Assembly: GCA_963377175.1 (NCBI GenBank)
Contig: CAUJNA010003317.1
Span: forward strand, 186,001-250,000
Source of the DNA: Effrenium voratum
Lineage: Eukaryota; Sar; Dinophyceae; Suessiales; Symbiodiniaceae
DNA length: 64,000 nucleotides
Direction of reading: 5' to 3'
The notes under the pieces were generated by a model, which was not told where the DNA came from, searched no databases, and saw nothing but the letters and a program-made list of their open reading frames with translations. The position numbers and the translations under genes were made by a program. Position 1 is the stretch's first letter, and the number at the start of each line of letters is the position of its first letter. Positions 12,249 to 23,100 of the stretch are shown here, piece after piece.

Positions 12249-13282
12249 ATGCCAGTTTACCCTGTGGTGGTTTTGGATTGGTGGGAATTAAGGGATTCAA
12301 CACCCCTGGTTCTTGTACGGGTAAATGGGAAACACAATCAACACCCGGGATCACCTTCAAACCGGGCATGACGGCTTGTCTATGTTCAAGCAACGGACCT
12401 TCCAAAACGGGCGGACAGGTCATTGGCATTGGTTTTGTCTTTCTTTACCAAAAAGCGTCCCCCAACAGGGCTCCTTAAAAGATACATCTTGCAACCATTT
12501 GAAACATGGCTTTTTCCACCAAAATAAATGGAGACCACCATTTACAAGGCAATGTTCAGGTGTATAATGCAGCTGACCCCCGGACTGGGCTTCGAAGCAC
12601 CAAGTACTAAGGGGGAACTGACACTGCCGCAAAAACACGACACCTGGGCCCTTTTTCTAGTAAGGGGTTCCCCCAAACTGGATTTCGGGGTGTTCCTTTT
12701 GGTTGGTTTGGTTTCCTTTGGTTGGTTTGTTTGGTTTCATGTTCCTTTTGGTTTGGTTGAGAGTACAGGTGCATCTATGCCAAGGTGGAAAAAGAAAGCT
12801 GAAATCTCAAAAGCACAGGCGCCATGGCGGGCCGCTCTCTTTGGTTTCCGGCCAGAAAACCCAAGCCCAAAGAGGGAACCCTTGAAACGACACACCTGGG
12901 TGTGGGTCAAAAACCAAAAAGGTACCCTAAGATGGAACCCTGGCATATGGAAAGGACGAATTTTGACCCGTACCCACATACTCTTTGGTGCATTTTGCTT
13001 GGATGTTGGGACTTCAACTTTTTGCCAACGAATGGGTTTTCAATTAAGCCACTAAAAGTTAATCACTTTTCGCAGAAAGCAACGGAGTCAGGGTCATCAT
13101 GGGTTTCCATTAAACCACTAGACCACTAGACCACGAATGGTTTTTTCCCATACCCACATCCTCATGGTCATCGGCCCTGTTGGGTTTAAAGGGAATCTAT
13201 CACAGGTGTTTGTTTTTTTTCCCGGGGGTCTTAACCAAATGGAAGTCATGGTCCGGTGCTTCGCGCCTTAGCGCAAGCGTAG

Positions 13283-13328
13283 GACTCGCGCTTCTTTGGT
13301 CTGGCGGCCAACTTCGAGTCCTTTAGCG
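13283..13328 (+). CDS. CALR: Calreticulin copy 1, exon (DSRFFGLAANFESFS)
   Basis: Acceptor GTAG|GAC; encodes the lectin-fold stretch that matches exon 6 of copies 2 and 3 with about 7 of 45 bases changed. Ends in phase 1 at a GC donor (AGCG|GCCGAG). The 8-mer CGGCCGAG spans this junction (13327-13334) and recurs at the matching acceptor (14234-14241). Confidence 0.75.
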
Positions 13329-16086
13329 GCCGAGATGCAGATGGATTTCGTGAGCGGGGTGGAGGGTCTGTGGTCTTTCTCCATTTGTTGGGAAACAAGC
13401 AACACAAAACCTGACAAAGAAGTCGACCCATTTTCCTTTTTAAAGGGAGTGGGTCCTTTTTTGGGCTTGGCTGTGGCTCAAAATTCAACAGGAGGGGAAA
13501 AAAACCGCGGGTTTTGGTTCATGTGTCCACTTGCCAAGGTTCGACTTTGGTATTCCGGGTTTTTGAGGCTCCCACAGCCACTTGGTACCCTAAAGCATGC
13601 TGGGAGAAGCGGAACTTCTCAAAGGACTTTCTGGTGGCAAGATCGGGGCCTAGACGGATTCTGTGATAAGAGAATCGATGACTTTTCCATGGTTGTTGTT
13701 GGGAAGCATTTTACATGTTTGCTTGTTGTGATTTAGTGGTTGAACTCCAAATCCACTGAACTGCTAAACCTTGTTTGTTTGCTCCCCTTCCAACGTCAAC
13801 CGAGTTTTTGGACTTGGTACCCAACTTTGTTGTTTTAGAGGGAAAACCGCTTGTCGTTGGGGGTCCCTCTTTTTGCGGGTACAGTTTGTTGTTGTTTTAA
13901 AAGGGACAACCACATGTTTGTTTATTCAAGGGGGGTCCCCTAGAACAGCACCCTCGGCAGAAGTCGCATCAATCATTTGAATGGCTTCTTGCGATTATTC
14001 CATCCCCAAGGAACCCGCTAAACAGGTTGCTGGAACTTCTTTGGAAGGGATTTCAGTTTCTTGGGTAGAGTTTCCTGCGTGGCAATTGCTATTAGAGGTT
14101 GACTCCCCTGAACATCAGCCACTAAAAACGAGGGGCAAGTCCTTGGGGTTAATTCCCCTGAGCCTGGTTTCCTCGAACATGAAGAGGGACACGTTTTTCC
14201 CCTACCAAGCGACCCCTCGAGCAAAGTACGTGTCGGCCGAGGCAACTCGGGCAAGGAGCTGATCATCCAGTACCAGGCCTGCACTGATGGTGCTATATGT
14301 CGTCCCGTTAGCCGTATTATTGGGGTATAGGCAGATGTGTCCATGTGTATAAAATTCTATGTACATATATGTATACTTTTGCATCATGTATAAAACTGAT
14401 TTACGCATTGGCATGCACAGTCACTCATGGATAGATTTACGAGCATGCGTCGTCATGCGGATCAGTTTACAAGGGAATACGCATGTAGATATCCTAGATA
14501 TTCCTGGACAAATGTAGTCAGACGTACACTTCAAGCGTCTTTGCATGTCCAGGTAGTACCCAAAAGACCCACCCACCCACCCCCACCCCTACACCCGCAC
14601 CCACACCCGCACCCACACCCCCACTCCCACCCCCACACCCACCCTTCGAGCAACATAAGTTCTACAAGGAATTGGCCCCTCCCCCCCCCCTACAAGCATT
14701 AACCACCAAACCACCAATCCACGACTCCACCACTGCAAACCCCGAGTTCGGGGCATCCGCCAATCCGGCAATAGGCCAAGTACGAGAAGGACATCGAGTG
14801 CGGGGGCGGCTACGTCAAGGTGGGCCCCAAGCTGGAGGATCCCACGACTTTCGGCGACCCCACGCCTTACAACATCATGTTCGGCCCGGACAAGTGCGGC
14901 CACTCACTTGAAATGACTTGAAATGAATTGGTGTTCCTAGTTTGCTACCAAGGGATTTGAAAGGAGTTTTTGATTTCAATTGGAAGGTAGCCCCACTGCC
15001 CACAACCCAAAAGGCGCCACCCAAAAGGCGCCAAAATCGACCCGAAATATAACTTGAAATGAATTATAGTTGTCCTGGGAGAAAGCTACCACCAAGGGAT
15101 TTGAAAGGATGGTTGCCAGCTGGCACTTAGGTGTTTGATTTCCTGAAAAGATTTGGACCGGAAAGAGTGGAAATGGAAGGTAGCCCCACTGCCCACAAAC
15201 CCAATCTCACTTGCAACCAAACCGAATCAACCTGAAATGGCAACTTTTGGTTTTCCTAGTTTGGTACCCATTTTTAGGTTCAGTTCCAAAAGGCTATCAC
15301 CTTTATTTCCGGGTCCTGAACTGAGGCTACACCAAGCGCACCCACCTGATCTTCAGCTACAAGGGCAAGAACGTGCTGAAGAAGACCGACCTGCCTTACA
15401 AGCAGGAGGGTGAGGGTACCTCGCACGTGTACAGGCTGACCCTGAAGCCTGACAACACTGCCAAGGTGGAGATTGATGGGGAGCAGGTCTACGATGGCTC
15501 CTTGAAGGAGGACTGGGAGATGCTGGCCGCCAAGGAGATCAAGGATCCTGATGACAAGAAGCCCAGCGACTGGGTCGATGACAGCATGATGGACGATCCT
15601 GAGGACAAGAAGCCGGATGGCTGGGTGGAGGAGAAGCGAATCGTTGATGCCAACGCCAAGAAGCCAGACGACTGGGATGATGAGGAGGATGGCGAGTGGG
15701 AGGCACCCATGATTGACAACCCCGAGTACAAGGGTGAGTGGACCATTAAGCGCATCTCCAACCCTGCCTACAAGGGCTTCTGGGAGGCCAAGAAGATTGC
15801 CAACCCTGAGTATGTTGATGACGACAGCCTCTACAAGTATGATGACTTTGGTTTCATCGGCTTCGACTTGTGGCAGGTCAAGGGCAACACCATTTTTGAC
15901 AACGTCATCATCACTGATGATGTGGCTGAGGCGGACAAGTTTGTGGCAAAGTGGAAGGCGCTGAGTGAAATTGAGAAGGCCAAGAAGAAGGAGGAGGATG
16001 ACAAGAAGGCTGAGGAAGCCAAGGCAGCAGCCAGCAGCGACTCCAAGGATGACGACGATGACGATGATGCTGATTCTGAGGATTAA
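13283..16086 (+). CDS. CALR: Calreticulin, copy 1 (N-terminal exons not found)
   Basis: Calreticulin is a calcium-binding lectin chaperone of the endoplasmic reticulum. Four exons are visible: 13283-13328, 14242-14276, 14775-14898 and 15326-16086 (TAA). Joined, they keep one frame from DSRFFGLAANFESFS through both family signatures (KYEKDIECGGGYVKV and IMFGPDKCG), the P-domain repeats (DPDDKKPSDW, DPEDKKPDGW, ANAKKPDDW, then three NPxYxG-type repeats) and the acidic tail. The last two exons total 885 nt, exactly matching the single last exon of copies 2 and 3, so two introns here are extra (13329-14241 and 14899-15325). Exons for the signal peptide and first third of the N-domain were not found upstream. 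It may be 5'-truncated, or its first exons may be too diverged to see. No KDEL/HDEL-type end is present. Confidence 0.8.
13688..13804. mobile_element. Family B inverted-repeat element, copy B2
   Basis: Full-length family B element (CATGGTTGTTGTTGGGAAGC to TTCCAACGTCAACCGAG) inside the copy-1-specific intron 13329-14241. Flanks are TTTC on the left and TTTT on the right, close to but not a perfect 4-bp target duplication. Confidence 0.6.
14242..14276 (+). CDS. CALR: Calreticulin copy 1, exon (GNSGKELIIQYQ)
   Basis: Acceptor CGAG|GCAAC, donor CCAG|GCCTG. With the preceding exon it reads SFSGNSGKELIIQYQ, against SFSNAGKELIIQYQ in copies 2 and 3, where the same region is one uninterrupted exon. 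Confidence 0.72.
14567..14644. repeat. C-rich (CCCACA)n microsatellite
   Basis: Imperfect CCCACC/CCCACA units within the 498-bp intron 14277-14774 of calreticulin copy 1. Confidence 0.7.
14775..14898 (+). CDS. CALR: Calreticulin copy 1, exon with calreticulin signatures 1 and 2
   Basis: Acceptor ATAG|GCC; encodes AKYEKDIECGGGYVKV through PYNIMFGPDKCG, holding the Cys that usually pairs within the N-domain. Ends in phase 1 at a GC donor (TGCG|GCCAC). About 12 of 124 bases differ from copy 2, far more than in the exon that follows. Confidence 0.8.
14899..15325 (+). other. Extra intron of calreticulin copy 1, with internal duplication
   Basis: A 427-bp GC-AG intron absent from copies 2 and 3. 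It contains a tandem duplication of roughly 170 bp: CTTGAAATGAATT, then CCAAGGGATTTGAAAGGA, then GGAAGGTAGCCCCACTGCCC occur twice in the same order. It may be a recent insertion; alternatively copies 2 and 3 lost it. Confidence 0.65.
15326..16086 (+). CDS. CALR: Calreticulin copy 1, last exon (P-domain and acidic tail)
   Basis: Acceptor TGAG|GCTACACC restores the frame at CGYTKRTHLIFSYKGKNVL. It carries the P-domain repeats, the GFDLWQVKGNTIFDN segment typical of the family, a KKKEEDDKK-type charged helix, and a tail ending DDDDDDDADSED before TAA. About 14 of 761 bases differ from copies 2 and 3. Confidence 0.88.
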
Positions 16087-17579
16087 ACTCCGGGCACTTC
16101 AGGGTTTGTCAGTTTGGTTCTCATACTTCTTATCATACATGCTCACCGTTACTAGCATCAACGTATCAATGCAAATCGTGTGTTTTGGAACCATGACCAA
16201 ACCTGCCTTGCCTGTAGGCAATTCATGTGCGTAGACTGTTTCCCGGCTTTCGCACGAGCAAGGACTCGGTGAGGTTCAGCTAGCGGGCTGAAGATTTGTT
16301 TTGTCCTGAAACCGTCTCAGCAGGGTTAACTATGTATCAAGGCATGTGTAGTCCAGGGAGGTTAGCAGCCCCCCGGGCGTTTAGGACATCCCCCCCAAAC
16401 GGTCCAAGTGTCGCCCAATGACGAAACGCTCGTGGCCGTGGCCGTCGCTGCAAGATGCGATCGTTCGAGGCCGGGTGGTTTGGGTGGTGGGGCTGTGTCT
16501 GCCTGGACCTGTTCGAGGGGGAGGGTGTGTTAGGGGTCAGGGGTGTTGGGAGGGGGGAGTATGGGAGCCTGGACCCGCTGGAAACGTTTCCGGGATGAGG
16601 GGTCATGACTAGGTGACGCGTGTCGGCCACGGCTGCAAAAAACAGCAGGCGACGAAACAAGTGGTACCAACGGCCTAGTAGATATGCATGTAAATATTTT
16701 GAATCCACAACCTGTGTCGGATGGCGCGTCACAGCCCATATTCAAAGCGGTAAGGCGTCTTCTTGCTGCCCCCCTCATGCTGAACAGGGATATGTTTGAC
16801 ATCATGGACTCGTGGGCCCAAGTGTTGCAGACGAAAGCAAGCATGACCCGCGCCACATTCAAATGGAGTTGACACCACAGGCAACGTCGTAATTGGCAGA
16901 TATTGTTCAAGCGGCTCGCACATGTTAGAAAACAAAGCAACAACGCGTGGGGGTTGTTATAGCGCAGTAGAGTGACTATGAGATGATTATGCGGCGGTGG
17001 CGCATGGCAGCTATGTTGAGGGCTTATTTTCCTGCATGAGATGTCGGCTAAACACCAGCTTACACTCACGCATGAGTGACGTGTGCCGAATGTGGGTAGT
17101 GTCCCAAATGCATTTGTTTCATTGCTCTCATGATCTGGGCAACTGTTTACTGAATGACTCAACACGGCCTTTTTGTTGGTGGCCAAGAGGCCACGAAGAT
17201 TTGTTGGCAATTTATCATCGCAATCCTTTGTTGCAAAAACACAATGGCCTACGCCAAAATTGCAGCTTTCTTCTTTGAGGTACGCCAAGCTTGGCTCAAA
17301 ACAGGCGTTAAAGGGACCACCCTAGTTGTAGGTTTATACTTGAAGGGAGACCAACAGGAAAACAACTGTTGTCAGTCGCTGGTTTATATGAAGGGAAACC
17401 AAAAGGAAGAAACTACCATTTTACGGCCCCACCCCATATCATATGATGTTCATTTGTCCGACGCCAGGTGCATCAGCCGATGCTTATAGACCCCGCTGCT
17501 CAGAGCAGCGAGCAACAAGCTTCGAAGAAAAAGTCTTCGCGACTCATGGGGACAGGGTGTCCGAGCCGTTTCCCTTTCT

Positions 17580-17681
17580 CTCACTTCCTGAGTTCATGGA
17601 CTTGAGTCACTTTCAGGGTTTGCACCATTTTAGTAGTACATAAAAGGGACTTTTTTTCCGCCACCCCACCCAGGAAGTGAG
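17580..17681. mobile_element. Family D inverted-repeat element
   Basis: Perfect 11-bp terminal inverted repeats: CTCACTTCCTG on the left and CAGGAAGTGAG on the right. The internal words GACTTGAGTCACTTT and GGGTTTGCACCATTTT recur in diverged copies near 6553-6712, 7838-7895, 25136-25205, 40609-40685 and 41602-41660. Confidence 0.6.
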
Positions 17682-17960
17682 TAGAGGAACCTCCAAAAGT
17701 GGCGATCGCTTTTCGTGGACGCAACCAGTAAATTGATACATTCCCACCCAGCTAACATGGAAGTGCACAGACCCCTGCAGAAAGACTACTTTCCTCTTGG
17801 AAGGGCCCCTTTTGCACTTCCATGTTAGTTTGTGGGAGGGTAAACTTTTGATTTGGGGAAATCCAGTGGAGAGTCCTAAAGCTTGGTGGGAGATGTCCAA
17901 GCGGAACTTCTCAAAGGACTTTCGGGTGGCAAGATCGGGGCCAGTAGTCGGATTCTGTGA

Positions 17961-18073
17961 CTAGGTTTTCCGGCTAGGTGCCCGTTTACCCTTTTTTGGG
18001 AGAGGGTTCCCCACCTAAAATAGACTAAGCAAAAAGGGTACCCTTATTCGAACCTCTCTACTGGAGCACCTAG
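17961..18073. mobile_element. Family A inverted-repeat element, copy A3 (with a paralogous empty site)
   Basis: CTAGG...CACCTAG ends with the standard core (GGGTTCCCC, TAAAATAGACTA, GGGTACCCTTATTCGAACCT). It interrupts a block that exists uninterrupted at 13610-13684 (GATTCTGTGA continuing into AAGAGAATC), so this element has clearly inserted into pre-existing DNA. Confidence 0.7.
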
Positions 18074-18520
18074 AAGAGAATCAATGACTCTAATTAGTAT
18101 CGTAGAAAGGGAGGAAAACAAATCACTTTGCGTCAACCACTTTGGTATTCTGTGATACATAAGGCAATATAGGTACCAATTCCACAAACATGTTCTTGGC
18201 GTGTTGCTGTGAAACTCTGGGCTGCTTCCTAGAGCCCCCGACTGCCAATTGTCGTGCCCTGTTGAGTCGACATGGTGTTTAAACCGTCATCCTTGTTGTC
18301 AAAGCTTGTGGCGTGCAAACTCGAGTCATGAATTCCGGGTTGCAAACGGTGGCCCGCGCAAAGCGATTTTGGTTTCTAGTTTTTTGTGTTTTTTTTTGGT
18401 GACGTTGAAGGCCAAAGGCTTTGGTCTTTCTGCCGTTTTGGTTGTCCCTGTCATGTGGCGAACTGACTGAGTTAGGTTGATGGAACCAAAGGTGGATGGC
18501 CACGAGTCCCGAAATTCTGA

Positions 18521-18610
18521 CTGGGTCCCCCAGTAGTGCCCTTTTCTCCTTTTTTTTGGTTGGGAGACTACAGAACAACCCTTATTCGAACCTCTCGAAT
18601 CTGGAGGACC
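18521..18610. mobile_element. Family A inverted-repeat element, copy A4
   Basis: CTGGGTCCCCCAGTAG at the left and CTGGAGGACC at the right are inverted repeats; the interior is shortened to about 90 bp but keeps CCCTTATTCGAACCTC. Confidence 0.55.
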
Positions 18611-20121
18611 ACGATGTGTTTTGGGTCAATTACGCAAAGCTGGGCGAAGGTCTGGAGGTTGACCAGCTGTGGTCTCCGGTTCAGCTTTGCCAGGCAGCTT
18701 CCCTAAAACCTTGGGACCAGATGTCCTTGACAAAGAAGCCCTGGCCATCGACGATCGGTAAGGAAACGCTGGGGGCAACTTATCTTAGCTACTTGGACCC
18801 GGGAATCGATTTTGCCGATGTTAAGAGAAAGCTGATAGATTTTGCAACTTGGCTACTTGTTCCAGCTGATGTTAAGAGAAAGGTGCAAGCTGGGTTCGTT
18901 CGCCCCTTTGTAGCCCATTTGTGAACGATATGGAAGCTGGTATCCTTTTGGGAGTTGGCGCAGGTGCTCAACCACTAACCAGGAAATGCGTGGGGTTGCC
19001 CACTTGTGCCATGGTCAAAAGATTTGCTTACTTGGTCGGGATGGTAGACGGTCGTAGACCCTTCGAATTGGGAAGGAAGAAAACGGGATGCCTTTCCCCA
19101 TAGAAATTCACTGAGCGGACCATGACCATGGCCCATATGCGCGGATGCGCACATTCGACTGGCTTCGGCTCAGCCAGCCCCGCACGGTGCGAAGACTCGC
19201 CAATTTTGGGAAGGCCCGAGCTGCAGGGGGCGAGGGGTGGCTCAGCAACCAGACGACCTTTGAATGAAAACCAACATGGCTGATGCAGACGCTGGGCTGT
19301 TGAATGAAAACTAACATGGCTGACAAGCCCATGATCTTTGGGAAACTGCAGGATGTTCCATATCAAGGTTTGTGTGTGTGTGTGTTTGTCGGTTCTAGGA
19401 GCACGGCCTTTGGGCTTTAAAGAAGGAGCTCCATCGTTCTTAGGGGTCCCATCATTTTGACACATATCGTCACATACCAATTTCGCTCAGGTCTTAACCC
19501 GCGAGGAAGAAGGTTGAGACAAAGAGTTCGGGCAAGTGACGTCGCAAGCTCGAGGGTTTTCGGTTTGTGACTGAAATATGCGACGAGAATGCAACCGGTG
19601 TTTTTTTCCATAGCATGGATTCGGGGGCAGGGGGGGCGGGCAATCAGAACGATTTAGCTCACACACACACATCGGTTCCTGTTATCTTTCAATTTGGTTT
19701 ATCAGCCAACATAATTTGAGCACAGAGAGAGAGAGAGAGAGAGTGGTTCCGAGATCGGTTGCACATTTGTGAAGTATTGATAGAGTTTCCAGCTCTGCCA
19801 GCGACATCATCTACAGCTCGCATGTAGTTTAAGTCCAAAAAAGGACCGGGCCATCTGGTTTAGATGGGGTTTATGTATTCCACTTGCCAGGGAAAACCCG
19901 TCTATTCTTAACTGAAAGCTCAGTTGCAAGCCGACCCTTTTGACCCTTTGGGTTTCCGATTTTGGTCTATCTTTAGAAACGGCCTCAAAAGGTGATCACT
20001 GATCACCTTTCTGGGTCCAAACTGGGCGACTGAGAAAGGCCACCTCTGGCTCTCCCCCTCTCCGGCCGCGGCCTCGCGGCAACCGCCGCGACCGAGCAAA
20101 CGGCCGACCGCCGCGGCCAGG

Positions 20122-20185
20122 ATGCCTTTCCGCTCGACGCTCTGCCTGGGAGCCTTGGCCACTGCGAGTGGCGCGGAGCTCAGAG
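20122..20185 (+). CDS. CALR: Calreticulin copy 2, exon 1 (signal peptide)
   Basis: Encodes MPFRSTLCLGALATASGAEL(R): short basic start, hydrophobic core and small residues before a likely cleavage near ASGA. It ends in phase 1 at a GT donor (AGAG|GTGCC), one of only two GT donors among the 15 calreticulin introns. Confidence 0.75.
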
Positions 20186-23100
20186 GTGCCTTCAGCTTTA
20201 CGCTCCCTCCCACCTTGCATTTTGCTTAAGGATATGTTGTATTTTCCTTCCATTTGCTTCAGAATATGTCTCTCTCTTTTTTATTGAAAAAAACCCATAC
20301 TATATTGATTTTTCCCCGTAGCGTTTAAAGTGACTTCACTACTGGAAATATGATTGTCTCTTCCAGGGGGGCTGCGTAAGGACTGGGTCGCCTGCAGGAG
20401 GGAGAGAACGCAATTGGAAACCACCATGGCACCTGACAGAGGGTCCCTTGGGGAGGTACCCTCCCACAAATGCTATGTTAATGGGAGGAAGAGTTCCCGA
20501 AATTGACAAATTCAAGAGTGTACCCGATGAACTTCCATTTTGGGGGCGATAGAATGAGCAACAAGGAGAATGGGCACAAAGACTCTTAAAAGCATGGCAA
20601 CTACCCGCACATGCCATTGGAGGGAGGGTCAAACCAACTTACGAAGATTTGAATTCTTGTCTTAGAGCCTTACAATTGAGCTGCCTTGTTGCCAACGCCC
20701 TTGCTACGAGTAAAATCAGGTCCCTTCCCTTGTGAATCTTTTGGAGGCGGCTTGGGCCAGCGAATTAAGCACAGAAAAGTGTTTTAGTGCCTAGGTGGAA
20801 TCTCTCGACATGGGTTGCCTGGTTGCCTGGTTGCCTGGTTGCCTTTGCTAGCGAGGGTTGGTTTTCCCTTCCTGAATATCCCCCGGTGGAACAATGTGGA
20901 CCTACCACTTCCACATCCGACAGAAGGGCTCGGACACCAAAATGCGTTTTTGACTGAAGCGATTCTGTTGAGCAGTTCAGACAGCTGGGCCTCATTTGGT
21001 CTGGGGAAATCCTCTTTCCCCAATGTTTCTTGGAGGGTTGACCCCTGTTCTGCGTGATCCGAGTGACGATCCCTCATTTTGCTTGCGAAGAGCCGAACAT
21101 TCCCTGAACGCCAAGTGTTGCAGGCCTTGAATCTGAGGCAGATCTTGGGACTGAGACATATGGGCACCGTTTGCGAGCCCAATCTCGCCCCGGCTTTCAA
21201 GCGTAGAGCTCTTGCTTTTCACTTGGTCAAATTCTGCAGTCTGAGGGTAGCCTTTGTGGGGTTGGTTCAAAGGGAACCATTGAATGGAAAACCACCCTTT
21301 TTGGGGGAACCCCTATTTTCATACACACATGTAGTTGACTAGATAGTTCAACGGGAGCCGCCTCGAAGTTCTCTCCGACCGAGCCGGCTTTTCACCTCTT
21401 AGAGTTCCGAAGCCTGACTTGAACCTGGCTGGTTCGCTAGGGAATGAGACATGGAAGGACCCCGACTTAAACAGTCCCTCGAGCTTTCTGAGTACTTTCA
21501 GCTTTTCTGGAAAAGGATTTCAGTGGTTCATAAAACGATTGAACCTTTGGCCAGCCCCCACTCAGGATGTGAGTTGTGGTGGTTTTCTGCGCGAATCCCC
21601 AAAACCAGGTCATTCCCAACAGCCGGACCGTTGTCATTCCCTACCTATCGCACAAGCAAGAAAAGCCGGCAGACGGGAGAGTTTGTCTCTGGATAAGTTC
21701 ACGATGCAAAATCCAGTGGCAGTTCATTGGCTGCAGTTGCTTCAGACAGGCAGCAGTACCTCCCGCACCATTTGGTTTTAGGGGGTTCAAATCCTTGCTG
21801 AGGCTAAAGTGATAGTATCCCTGCGTATCAAAGAGCGCTTCTCTTTCCAGGTCATTCTAGGCTTGAGCTTGACATTTGAAAAGTTGCAGACAACGGCTTA
21901 TCCAGGTTTCATAGACTCAAAGAAATCCAAGGGGTTCTTGCCCAGGCAAGGTCTACTTCTCTGAGACCTTCGGCAGTGGCTGGGAGAGTCGCTGGACAGA
22001 TCCGTGCATCCATTTCTCGTTGAAGCGCGGTTGTTTGAAGGGGAAACCGGCCTTTTTGGGGTCGTTGCAACGGGACACCACGGGAAACCCACTTATTGTC
22101 AGGGGATTGTTGGAGGGTAGCCTGTTGCGGGTTTGGGTTGAAGAGAAATCGAAGAAGAAACCTGCAAGTTGTACTATGAGGCACATCTATGCGCTGGAGC
22201 AGGAACGACACTTATTTAAGTTCCAGCTTGCCACACCAACCAACTTGTTTGGGGTTGCTTCTGAAATAATTTTACTTTGCAAGGTTTACTACGTATGGAC
22301 CGGGATCAAGCATCATTTTTTGGGTTGGCGTCAAACGGCGCTGTGGAAACCCGGCATTGCCAAGCTGAGGCAGAGCAAGTTGCGATCCCTTGTAGGGATT
22401 CCGTTTGTTGGATTCGTAAGTGATCATTCCCAGGCAGCTTCCCGACTAGCTACCCGTTCTGTTTCCATGTCGGGATTGTTCACCCGACGTCCGGCTGAAA
22501 AATCCCAAAAGGGACAGTCGAGCCCAGACTCTTCCCTTTTCCTTTGACCGAACCCATCGAGTTGCATCTGGCAATGAGCTATGGGTGGCCGAGTGGCTGA
22601 TTTTCTTGAACATAGGTGTCCTTGTTATGTGAGCTCGGTTAACCATAGATGGCAATGATTGTGGGTCGCGGGTTCGCTTCGGTCCTAGTTGCTGGCTCGC
22701 TTTGGTCCTAGTTTTCATCTCGCTTCGGTCCTAGTTTCCGTACTCGCTTCGGTCGTAGTTTCTTCGCCGTTGACTATGGTGTTTGAGAGGCAACATCCTT
22801 GTCGACCCCACCCCACCCGGCATGTATTGTTGTTAGGTGTTTGAGAGGCAACATCCTTGTCGACCCCACCCCGCCCGGCATGTCTTGTTGTTAGGTGTTT
22901 GAGAGGCAACATCCTTGTCGACCCCACCCCGCCCAGCATGTCTTGTTGTTAAGTGTTTGAGAGGCAACATCCTTGTCGACCCCACCCCGCCCGGCATGTA
23001 TTGTTGTTAGGTGTTTGAGAGGCCGCCCGGCATGTCTTGCTGGTAGGTGTTTGAGAGGCAACATCCTTGTCGACCCCACCCCACCCGGCATGTCTTGTTG

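Larger units (their letters stand above)
8311..13282. other. Non-coding stretch between unidentified gene and calreticulin copy 1
   Basis: Nearly 5 kb in which I searched for calreticulin exons 1-5 by their conserved words (KVYFSETF, SEWKKSDGTQ, SAGKW, NEAED, GVQTAE) and found none. It contains family A, B, C and E elements. A protein-like stretch (MASQVYLAPGDWIGSRYIEL, from about 9629) is the only other exon-like signal and has no convincing splice sites or partner. Confidence 0.5.
16087..20121. other. Intergenic DNA between calreticulin copies 1 and 2
   Basis: No supported gene. It contains family A (two copies), a family D element, (GT)n near 19370-19384, (GA)n near 19725-19742, and a duplicated word (TTGAATGAAAAC) near 19258-19320. 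A short frame MAYAKIAAFFFE before a GT (17244-17279) is the only exon-like hint. GC-rich DNA just before 20122 is probably the 5' leader of copy 2. Confidence 0.5.

Noticed and set aside
17244..17279. Possible first exon (MAYAKIAAFFFE before a GT)
   Set aside because: Twelve codons with no partner exon, no leader signal and no family match.
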